Source: Cyclina sinensis (Eukaryota; Mollusca; Bivalvia; Venerida; Veneridae). Taken from it: a DNA stretch of 64,000 nucleotides. The notes under the pieces were generated by a model. The model was not told where the DNA came from, did no database searches, and saw nothing but the letters and a program-made list of their open reading frames with translations. Location: contig JAAONU010000018.1 in NCBI GenBank assembly GCA_012932295.1, forward strand, positions 1,606,206 to 1,670,205, in the 5' to 3' direction. A program made the translations under genes and the position numbers. Shown one piece after another: positions 15,201 to 27,200 of the stretch. How positions within the stretch are numbered: the stretch's first letter is position 1; every line of letters starts with the position of its first letter.

Positions 15201-18200
15201 TTTCCATATTTGGACTCCGTGACCTAGTTTGTGACCCCAGATGACCCATATTTGAACTTGATCTAGAAATCCTCAAGGCAATTTTTCTGACAAATTTCCA
15301 GATTATTTGGACTGAAAATGTAACCTCTAGAGTGTTAACAAATTTTTCTATTTTTGGGCTCTGTGACCTAGTTTTTGAACCCAGATGACCCATATTTGAA
15401 CCTGACCTAGAAATCATCAAAGCAACCTTTCTGACAAATTTCCAGATTATTTGGGCTGAAAATGATATCTCTAGAGTGTTAACAAGATGTTTCTATTTTT
15501 GGCCTCTGTGACCTAGTTTTTGAACCCATGTGACCCATATTTGAACTTGAGCTAGAAATCATAGAAGCAACCTTCCTGACAGATTTCCAGATTATTTGGT
15601 CTAAAAAAGTTACCTCTAGAGTGTTAACAAGGTTTTTCAATATTTGGGCTCTGTGACCTAGTTTTTGACCCCAGATGACCTATATTTCAACTTGACCTAG
15701 AAATCATCAAAGCAACCTTTCTGACAAATTTCAAGATTATTTGGGCTGAAAATGTAACCTCTAGAGTGTTAACAAGATTTTTCTATTTTTGGGCTCTGTG
15801 ACCTGGTTTTTAAACCCAGATGACCCATATTTGAACTTGAGCTAGAAAGCATCATTAGAACATTTCTGACAAATTTCCAGGATATTTGGACTGAAAAAGT
15901 AGCCTCTAAAGTGTTAACAAGGTTTTTCTTTATTTGGGCTCTGTGACCTAGTTTTCCAACCCTGATAACCCATGTTCGAACTCGTCCGAGATATTAATGA
16001 GACAAATATCGTGACCAAGTTTCATGACAATTGAGGCAAAAATGTGACCACTAGAGTGTTAACAAACCAATTGTTAACGGACGGACGGACGGACGACGGA
16101 CAAAAGGTGATCAGAAAAGCTCACTCTGTCGCTACGTGACAGGTGAGCTAAAAACTCAAGGCTATAAATATGAACAGAGTCACAATATTTTGTGATATGA
16201 GTCGAAAACAAGAGGACCATGATGGCCATTTATCGCTCACCTGAGAACCACCAGTTGAAATCAGCAATGCCAATGAAGGAACCAAGTTGAGCTCATACTA
16301 TGTTGAAGTTGAAATCTATATGCAATATTGTACAACTGGTCCAAATCTCATAGACATTCAAACAGTAAATAGGTCAGAAGAACAAGGTAAATGTTGAAAA
16401 AGATTAAGTTGAAATCTGCATGCAAGAAGAAAACAGGTCTATGTCAGTTATGATCAAGATAATATATACATGCAAAATGTTTAGTTAAATATATATTTTC
16501 CTTACTGTAGCAGCTTAAAACAAGAAAGAATGTAAGTAGGTCAGAGTCAATGTTGACCAAGGTCAAGTTTAAAAATGAAATCAGTATGCAAAATTGTAAA
16601 TATAGTTCAAATTTTCATACTGAGCTGCAAAAACAAACAAGAGGGCCAATGGCCCTAAAGAGATCACCTGGGTTCAAAGATGAAAGAAATGAATGTAATG
16701 ATGCATATCACAGAAATGGACCAATGCATTTCACTGCCATAGTTTCAAAAAGTAGGTCAGTAGGTCAAAAATAGGTCATGAGAGAACACTTTTAAAATCG
16801 GAACGAAAAGCTGTACACGCAGTCCAAATTTCATTACCGTAGTTTTAAAACAAAAAAGTAGGTCAGTAGGTCAAAAATATAGGTCATGCTATGACGTTTT
16901 TGAAATCGGAACAAAAAAACTGTACACATGGTCCAAATTTCATTGCCATAACTCCAAAAGAAAAAGTAGGTCAGTAGGTAAAAAATATATGTCATGCAAT
17001 GACATGTTTGAAATTGAAACGAAAAACCGTGCACATGGTCCTAATTTCATTGCTGTAGCTAAAAAACAAAAAAGTAGGTCAGTAGGTCAAAAATATCGGT
17101 CAAGGAAATCATCTTGAAAAACTGTAAAAATGTTCCAAAAGTGTATTGCCATAGCGAAAAACTTTTTAAAAAATTCTTTGGGCGGGGGGGGGGGAGGTGA
17201 CCCCCAGGGGAGGGTGATGACTACAGTGCATACTACCAAATATCTAAGCTCCAGGCCTTGCGGTTTGTGACAATAAATTTTTTTAAGTTTTTTCCTATAT
17301 AACTCTATGTAGAACATGTAACCCCTTGGGCAGGGCCAGTTTTGACCCAGGGGCCATGATTTGAACAATCTTGGTATAGGGTTACTAGACAATGCTCAAC
17401 ACCAAATATCTAAGCTACATGCTTTGTAGTTTCTTACAAGAAATTTTTTAAAGTTTTCCCTATATAACTCTATGTAAATCAAGTAAGCCCTGGGCAGGGT
17501 CAGTTCTGACCCCAGGGTCATAATTTGAACAATCTTTGTAGAGGTCCACTAGATAATGCCTAATTCCAAATATCTCAGGCCCAGGCCTTGCGGTTTCTGA
17601 CAAGAAGATGTTTAAAGATTTTCCTATATAACTGTATGTAAAACATGTGACCCCTTGGGCAAAGCCAATTTTGACCCAAGGGCCATGATTTGAACAATCT
17701 TGGTAGAGGTCTACAATATAATGCTGAACACCAAATACGTAAGCTCCAGGCCTTGTTGTTTCTGTCAAGAAGATTTTAAAGTTTTTTCCTATATAACTCT
17801 GTGTAAAACATGTGACCCCTGGGGCGGGGCCAGTTTTGACCCAGGGGCCATGATTTGAATAATGTTGGTAGAGGTCTACTAGACAATGCTGCATACCAAA
17901 TATCTAAGCTCCATGTTTTGTGGTTTCTGACAAAATTTTTGAAGTTTTCCCTATATAACTCTATGTAAAATCAAGTGACCCCAAAGGGGGGGGGGGGGCC
18001 AGTTCTAACCCCAGGGTCATATTTTGAATAATCTTGGTAGAGGTCCACTAGATGATGCCTCACACCAAATATCTAAGCTCCAGGCCTTGTGGTTTTTGAG
18101 AAGAAGATTTTTAAAGTTTTTTTTTCTTTTTTTGCCATGGCAACCAGAGTTCTGCATGGAATTGAATTCTTAAACAACTTTGGAAGACCTTCATGCAAGG

Positions 18201-21200
18201 AACACCCCATGCAAGTTTCACTGAATTTGGCCCAGTGGTTTCAGAGGAGATGTCATTTGAATGAAATTGTTGACGCCTCACGACACACACCAGACATTGG
18301 GGTATGACAAAAGCTCACTCTGGCACTTTGTGCCAGGTGAGCTAAACAAGAGGGCCATGATCGCTCACCTGAGTATTTTGGCTGTAGGTTTGCAGTTAAG
18401 CTGTATTTCATGTTTTAATTGAAAATATGTAAGTAATGTTAATATACCGGTAAATATGTAAAATATCAGTCAATTAATAAAGGCTCTATGACGGAAAGTA
18501 GAAATATCTGTCATAAGCTATGGTGACCTTGAGCCAGTGACCTAAAATCCTACCCATGGGTAGAGGTCCATGCAAGGATCCTATATACCGAATATCAAAG
18601 ATATTGGTATTTAAATGAAGGCTCTATGAGGTACAGTATATAAACCTATTTTTAGCCTCGGAGACCTTTAACCTAAACTAATAATTGGAAAAAGCTTGAT
18701 AAAGCTTGTTTCATATCAAATCTTAGATCTCAGGGCCTTGTGGTTCAGGCAAGAAGATTTTTAAAGTTTTACTATATAAGCCTATGTAGAATCAAACGAC
18801 CCCCGGGTAGGGGCCAAATTTGACCCTAGAGGCATAATTTGAACAAACTTGGTAGAGGTCCACTTGACAATGCTACGTACCAAATCTTAAGGCTCAGGGC
18901 CTTGTGGTTTCAGACAAGAAGATTTTTAAAAATTCACTAGATAAGCCCATGTAAAATCAGTTGAGCCCTGGGGAGGGGCCAAATTTGAACCTAGAGGCAT
19001 AATTTGAACAAACTTGGCAGAGGTCCACACAACAATGCTACGTACCAAAATTAGATCTCAGGGCCTTGTGGTTTCAGACAAGAAGATTTTTGAAGTTTTA
19101 CTATATAAACCAATGTAAAATCCATTGACCCTCGGGTAGGGCCAAATTTGATCCCAGGGGCATAATTTGAACAAACTTGGTAGAGGTTCACTAGACAATG
19201 TCCCATACCAAATCGTAAGGCTCTGGGGCTTGTGGTTTCAGACAAGAAGATTTTTAAAATTTCACTATATAAGCCTATGTAAAATAAATTGACCCCTGGG
19301 GTAGGGCCAAATTTGACCCCAGGGGTATAATTTGAACGAACTTGATAGAGGTTCACTAGACAATGCTACATACCAAATCTTAAGGCTCAGGGCCTTGTGG
19401 TTTCAGACAAGAAGATTTTCAAAGTTTTTCCTTTAAGTTGCCATAGGTAGCAGAGTTCTTGATGGAATTGAATTCTTTGAACAACTTTGGTAGAACTTCA
19501 TGCAAGGAATATCCCAGGCATGTTTCATCAATGTTGGCTCAGCAGGAGAAGATGTTGTTTAAGTCAAATTGTTGACGGACGACGGATAAGTCTGGTCACA
19601 ATAGCTCACCATGAGCCAAAGGCTCAGGTGAGCTAAAGTGTAGCTCAGTAAATGAAGGTCAATGTTGACTTTCGTCAACTAGAAATTTATTTGCAAAATT
19701 ATTATGTTTGTTGGAATTCCATACTGTTGCTAGAAATGCAGGTCTGTAGTTCAAGGTCAATGTCAGCTAAGGTCAATGTCAGCTAAGGTTAAAGTTGAAA
19801 TCCCCATACAAAATTATAAGTTTTCTTCTAATTTCCATACTGTAGTTGCAAAGCAAGAATGACAGTCAGTACGTCAGTAATGATATTGGCTTAGGTCAAA
19901 GTTAAAATCTGCAATCAAAAGCATAATTCAAATATTCATAGTGTAGCTACAAAATAAAGAAAGTAGGTCAGTAGGTCAAGACAAAATGTTGAGTTCACAT
20001 AAGCCAAAGACTAGGAAAGTATTAGTAAATAAAGATTATTTAAAAAATTATTAAGGGCAATATTTGCTTCTCTATACAAGTCTATATAAATTGACCCCCT
20101 GAGTGGGGTAAATTTTCACCCCAGGGAGACAATTTGAATGATCTTTGTAAAGGTCAATTATTCAATGCTACATGTAAGTTCTACAGCCTATATTTTCTGA
20201 GGAGAAGATCTTTTAGGTTTTGTATTTAACTTACAGTAAGTTAGACCACTTGGGCAGAGCCAATTTTGACATAAGGGCCATTATTTGAACAAACCTGTGA
20301 AGGTCTACCAAACTACTAACAAAATATCTCAGCTCTAGGGCATACAGTTTAAGACAAGAAGATTTTCAAAGTTTTACCTACATACATAACAATGCCCAAT
20401 GGCTTCTGATAAAAGGATTTTCAAAGTTTTTATATTTCGCACAAACAGGACATCTGGGGCTGTGTAAATTTTTACCCTGGGGTATAATTTGAACAATCTT
20501 GGTAGAGGACCTCTGGATAATGCTCCATGCAAAATATCTAAGCCCTAGACCTTGAGGTTTCAGAGCGGATTTTCAGAGTTTTCCCTTTATAAGCCTATGT
20601 TCAATGAAGTGATGGTGCAGTGCCATTTATGATCCCAGGGGCATAATCTGAACAATCTTTGCACAAGTAAGCTTAATAAAGCTACAAAATTTGGACCATT
20701 GTCCTCCATTATGAGACAGTTTTTGAAAATTACACTGAGATTTAAAGTATAAATTGCTGCAAAATACAAAACGGCTAAACAACAACCATTTACATTCATT
20801 TCAGGCAGTTGGCAGGTCTTTTTTGGGGTCTTCTACTGTTCCTTTGCAAAAATAATGATTAGGCAATCTGTCCACCTGACATATCTCTGTTACAAGGGGG
20901 TTAACCTCCTGCTTATTCAAAATAATCAACTAACCTGTGAGATGGAAGACTGACTTGAATCCCAGCCCAAATCGTCCAACTTTGAGCCGATCCTCTTTTT
21001 TTTCACTGCCATAAATCCTCTGTATACCTTCCCAGTCTTTCTCGGAAAAAACTGCGTCATTAAATACACACAGAGCTGGTCCCTGAAACATTATAGTAGT
21101 TACATTCATTGTGTAAAACTTCAACATCTGATCAGATTTTAAAGAGAGACATAAGAAATTATATATATTTTTTTATTTTTCAAAACAGATCTTTTTCATA

Positions 21201-24200
21201 GATTCTGGTCAGCCCAGGCATTAAAATGCCATAATTCTAGCAAGGTGGACAATGTCCCTTAAAGACTTGTATTTACATTAACAAAACAACTGATCATTCA
21301 TAATTAAATTTTGAAAAAAGAGGGCCACACTCACCTGAGTATTACAGCTTAGTAAGACAAGTGAAATGTAATGGATTTATCATCAGAATGAAAAAGAAAG
21401 CACTAAACAAGAAAGCAGTCTTAATGGAAGCTCGGCTGGTTGTAAAGCTGTTGTAAATGCACATATAGTAGTATAGATTGTAGCTAAGGCTAAGACCATT
21501 GGCAAAAAAACCTTGAAATCTGAATATTTTTGAGTTTCATTATTCAGTGTACCATTGTGAGGTGATGGATAATATTCTCCTATGTAGTGTTAGATGATTA
21601 GCACTCAGTTATTCTTAAACTGTACAAGAAGTTCAATAATTTCATAAATGGGATGCTGCTTTACTATTTAATTGAATTTTGTCAAATCACTCTTTTGAAT
21701 AGGTGGTATCACCCATTCAAATAGGTGGTATCATTTATTCAAGGAACAAATAAAATCACTAGATTGTAGAGGTTTTTTGCACTCTACAGATTGTCACATG
21801 TTGGTGAACATCTGTGCCAGGTTATTTCTAATTCCTTGCTTGAGGAAAATATGGCCATTCTAAGTGTGACCTTGAGCTTGGGGGTAAGGACCTTGGTGTT
21901 GCCAATATAACATGTAACATGCTGAGATACTAAGCCAATAAGGTGACATTGGTTTGGTTTTGGAGTATCTAAAATGTCATCTTAGCTATAAATTGCACAT
22001 TAATAATTGGATAATACATGACAAATCTATTGCTGACACTTGGTTTTGCATCCTGAAAAAAAATCTATGAATATACTTTTTGCAAAGTAAATAACTTTGC
22101 TGAACTTTATAATAAATAAGACAAGAGGGCCATGATGGCCCTGGATCGCTCATCTGAGTACTTAGGTTTGCTGTTAAGCAGTATTTCATTTTTTAATTGA
22201 AAATATGTAAGTGCCTACAAACCAAATATGTAAAATATCAGTCAATAAATATAGGCTCTATGACAGAAAGTAGAAATATCTATTATAAGCTATGGTGACC
22301 TTGACCTTGACCCAGTGACCTCAAACCCTACCCATGGGTAGAGGTCCATGCAAGGAACCTCTATACTGAATATCAAAGATATTGGTCTATAAATGAAGGC
22401 TCTATGAGGTACAGTAGATAAATCTACTTTTAGCCTCCGTGACCTTTAACCTAATCCAATAATTTGAAAAAGCTTGATAAAGCTTACTTCATGCCAAATT
22501 TTAAAATTCTAGGTCTTGTGGTTTCAGACAAGAAGATTTTAAAAGATTTTCTTCTATATGGTTATTTAAAACTTGTGACCCCTCAGGCGGGGCCAATAGT
22601 GACCCTAGGGACATTTTTCTAAAAAACTTGGTAGAGGTCCACTAGACAATGCTACACACCAAATACATGTATCTAAGCTCTATAACTTGCGGTTTCTGAC
22701 AAGAAGATTTTTTTAGATTTTCTTATATAACTTTATGTAAAACTGGGGCGGGGCCATTTTTGACTCAGAGGCCAGGATTTGAACAAACTTGGTAGAGGTC
22801 CACTAGACAATGCTACACACCAAATATCTAAGCTCTATAACTTACGGTTTCTGATAAGAAGATTTTTTAAAGATTTTCCTATATAACTCTATGTAAAACT
22901 AGTAGCCCCTGGGGCGGGGCCATTTTTGACCCAGAGGCCAGGATTTGAACAAACTTGGTAGAGGTCCACTAGACAATGCTACATACCAAATATCTTAACT
23001 GTAGGCCATCTTGTTTCTGACAAGAAGATTTTTTAGTTTTTCCTATATAACTCTATGTAAAACAAGTGACCCTCGGGGCGGGGCCATTTTTGACCCAGAG
23101 GCCAGGATTTGAACAAATTTGGTAGAGGTCCACTAGACAATGCTTCACACCAAATATCTAAGCTCTATATATTACGGTTTCTGACAAGAAGATTTTTTAA
23201 GATTTTCCTATTTAACTCTATGTAAAACTAGTGGCCCCTGGGGCGGGGTCATTTTTGACCCAGAGGCCAGGATTTGAACAAACTTGGTAGAGGTCCACTA
23301 GACAATGCTTCACACCAAATATCTAAGCTCTACAACTTATGTTTTCTGACAAGAAAATTTTTTAAGATTTTCCTATATAACTCTATGTAAAACTAGTGGC
23401 CCCTGGGGCGGGGCCATTTTTGACCCAGAGGACAGGATTTGAACAAACTTGGTAGAGGTTCACTAGACAATGCTACACACCAAATATCTAAGCTCTATAA
23501 CTTACGGTTTCTGACAAGAAGATTTTTTAAGATTTTCCTATATAACTCTATGTAAAACTAGTGGCCCCTGGGGCGGGGTCATTTTTGACCCAGAGGCCAG
23601 GATTTGAACAAACTTGGTAGAGGTCCACTAGACAATGCTACACACCAAATATCTAAGCTCTATAACTTACGGTTTCTGACAAGAAGATTTTTTTTAGATT
23701 TTCTTATATAACTCTATGTAAAACTAGTGGCCCCTGGGGCGGGGCCATTTTTGACCCAGAGGACAGGATTTGAACAAACTTGGTAGAGGTCCACTAGACA
23801 ATGCTACACACCAAATATCTAAGCTCTATAACTTACGGTTTCTGATAAGAAGATTTTTTTAAGATTTTTCTATATAACTCTATGTACAACTAGTGACCCC
23901 TGGGGCAAGGCCATTTTTGACCCAGAGGCCATGATTTGAACAAACTTGGTAGAGGTCCACTAGACAATGCTACATACCAAATATCTTAACTCTAGGCCTT
24001 GTGGTTTCTGACAAGAAGATTTTCAAGTTTTCCCTATATAACTCTATGTAAAATCAACTGACCCCTGGGGTGGGGTCAGTTTTGTCCCCAGGGACATAAT
24101 TTGAACAAACTTGGTAGAGGTCCACTAGATGATGCTTCATACCAAATATCAAAGCTCCAGGCCTTGTAGTTTCGGAGAAGAAGATTTTTAAAGATCCAAC

Positions 24201-27200
24201 TTATAAAATCTATTTTTAGCTCCAGTGAACCAGAAATGCAATGGACCAGAACCATTTGAACAATCCTTGTAGAGCTTCATGCAAGGAACATCCCAGGCAA
24301 GTTTCATTAAATTTGCCCCATTGGTTTCAGAGGAGATGTCGTTTGAATGAAAAGTTGACGACGGACGGACGGACGGACGACGGACGACGGACAAAGACCG
24401 ATCAGAAAAGCTCACCCTGAGCACTTTGTGCTCAGGTGAGCTAAAAACAAAATATGTTCAGATTAATAAGGTATATTTTAACAGATTTTACAATTTTTAA
24501 TGTGTGATAGTTTGTCTTTATTCTCCTGGTTAAGTGAAAACGTACCTTCAATAGACTCCATCAAAAAAGCACAATAAAAAAACAAGCGCTATGTTCTAAT
24601 GAATGCCATGCCCCAGGGGTGCATTGACGTTTGACCTCTTAGTGGATCTGGTGGATAGCGCTTAACAAGGTGAATACACATGTGAAGTGAGAGAGCTTTG
24701 GATAGAAGCATTTTCATTTTATGGCTAGGTTTGATTTTTGCTATATGGTGACCTTGACCTTTGATACCATGGCCTCTAAGTGGGTTTTGAGGGAAGAGCA
24801 CATCAAGCTGCATACATCTGTGACGTTTGAAGGCTGTGGATGGATGGACTACAATTTTATGGCCACAGTTAATATTTGATATTTGGAGGTCAAAGTGACC
24901 GTCACCTCTGACCCTGTGACTTCTAAGTAGGTGTGGCAAATAGTGCTCTTCAAGAAACATGTTTATCTTATAGTCAAAGTAAATATTTGCTATTTGGGGT
25001 CACAGTGACATCTAGATGGGTCTTGCAGGTAGAGCATATCAAGGTGCATACAATTGTGAAGTTTGAAGGCTGTGGCTGGAGGGATTTTTGTTTTATGGCC
25101 ACAGTTATTTTTCATATTTGGAGGTCACAGTGACCTTGACCTTTGACAAAATGACCTTTAAGTGCTCATCAAGGTAAATATACAAGTGAAGTTAGAAAGC
25201 TTTGGATGGAATCACTTTCGTTTTATGACCAAGGTTAATTTTTTGCTATACAGTGACCTTGACCTTTAACCATGGGACCTTTAAGTGGGTCTGACAGGTA
25301 TGATGCTCCAAGGTGCATAAACATGTGAAGTTATAGTGCTTTTGATGGAAGCGTGTTTATTTTATGTCAAAAGTAAATATTTGCCATTTCGGGTCACAGT
25401 GACCTTGACCTTTAATCCCATGACCTGTAAGTGGCTTTTGGGAGTAGAGCACATCAAGGTACATATATCTGTGAAGTTTGAATGCTTTAGATGGAAGAAC
25501 TTCTGTACCACAGACATATTCATAATTGAGGTCACAGTGACCTTCACCTGTCACCTCTAAGTGAATCTGGTGGGTAGACCTCATCAAGGTGCATGCATCA
25601 GTGAACTTAAGAGGCTGTAGGTGGAAGGATTTCTGTGTTATGGTCAAGGTTAAAGTTTTGTGACAAACGGACAGACAGACCAAAACCAATGTGCTCCCTC
25701 TGTGTGCATAAAAAGTGTTGAAAACGTGATATTAAGCAGACAAGAAACTAAAGGCTTGGACAAATGACCTTCAAGTGTGACCTTGACCTTGAACTGACAT
25801 GGTTTGGCCATGCCTTCTGCACATCCTCTTAATAAGTTATATATTTGACCAAAGTTTGAGGAAAATTTGTTCAAAGGTATACTGAGCAGACACAAAACTG
25901 AACTGGCTCGATGGAGAACCACTGGTTAAAACTGCATCAAATTACATTAACCCAAATGTTGAAGTTAAATCTACAGACAAAGTTGTGCATCTGGTCCAAA
26001 TTTCATAGACACTACTTCAAAACCAGTTAGCAGATCAGACATACAAGGTCAACGTCAGCTAAGGTCAAAGTTGAAATCTGCATGCAAAATTATTAGTATA
26101 ATTTAGATTTCCGTATTGTTGTTGAAAAAAAAATACCATAAAATTGGTAGGTCAGTATATCAAGGTCAATGTCGGCTTAGGTTCCGAGTTGATTCTTCTG
26201 CATGCTAAATTGTAACTGTAATTCAAATTTCCATACTGTAGCTGCAAAAACAAGACAGTAGGTCAAGGTTAATGTCAGCTAAGTTAAAAGTTGTAGGGTA
26301 AATTAGGTCAAATTTCTATAGCTACAAAAACATGAAAGTGTGTCAGTAGGTCTAACTCAATGTTGGCTCAGGTTTTAGTTGAAATCTACTAGCAAAATTT
26401 TAAGTATAGTTCAAATTCTCATGCTACAGTTGTAAAACAAGAAGGTCAGTAGGTTAAGCTCTATGTTAGCTATGTAAAAAGTATAGTTCAAATATCCATA
26501 GTGTAGCTGCAAAAGCCACAAAGGTCAGTAGGCCAAGATAAAAGAAAGAGGTCACATAAAGGTCAAGGACTAAGTTTAATGTGTGTATATGAGGATTCTT
26601 TAAAAAAGTATTAAGGGAATTATTTGTTCTTCTATATAAGACTAACAATACTTCATACCAAATATCAAACTTGTACAGCCTTCAGTTTCTAACAAGAAGG
26701 TTTGCAATGATTTTGAATTTTACATAAATAGCACCCCAGGGCAAATTCTGACACCAAAGGCATAACTTGAAGAACTTTGGTGGAGGTTTAACAGACAATA
26801 TTACATACCAAATCTTGAATGAATGTTTCAAAGAACATTTTCACAGTTTTCCTATTTAACTTAATGTAAATTAAGTGAACTCCTTGCCCCTGGGCAGGAT
26901 CAATTTTGACACTAATGTTAACAATCTTTGTAGAGGCCAGCTATAACAATGCTTCATACTAAATATCTAAATTCTAGGGCTTATGGTTTCTGACCAGAAG
27001 GTTTTCAAAGATTTATAATTTTCACCTTATTAGGGCAGTGCCAATTTTGGCTCAAGGGACCTAATTTGAACACACTTACAAGAGGTCTACTAAACAATGC
27101 TACCTACTAAATATTATACCCCTTGCCCTTGTGGTTTCAGAGGAGTTTTTCAAAATTTTCACTTTATGAGCTTTTGTGAAATCATTTGGCCTTATGAGCA

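Larger units (their letters stand above)
14277..20934 (-). other. intron 3 of the sacsin-like gene (6,658 bp), mostly tandem-core mobile elements
   Basis: Donor CACAG|GTTAGT (20935/20934) and acceptor TTACAG (14277). Between 14425 and 19637 it is occupied almost end to end by four hairpin-headed tandem-core elements listed separately. From 19638 to 20900 lie eroded pieces of the same families: 'gtaggtcagtaggtcaag' phrases, then degenerate 165-bp-type monomers around 20090-20690. No host exon was recognised inside. Confidence 0.8.

Noticed and set aside
25336..25922. Open frames of 60-110 codons on both strands
   Set aside because: They translate the CAGTGACCTTGACC repeat and encode no recognisable domain.
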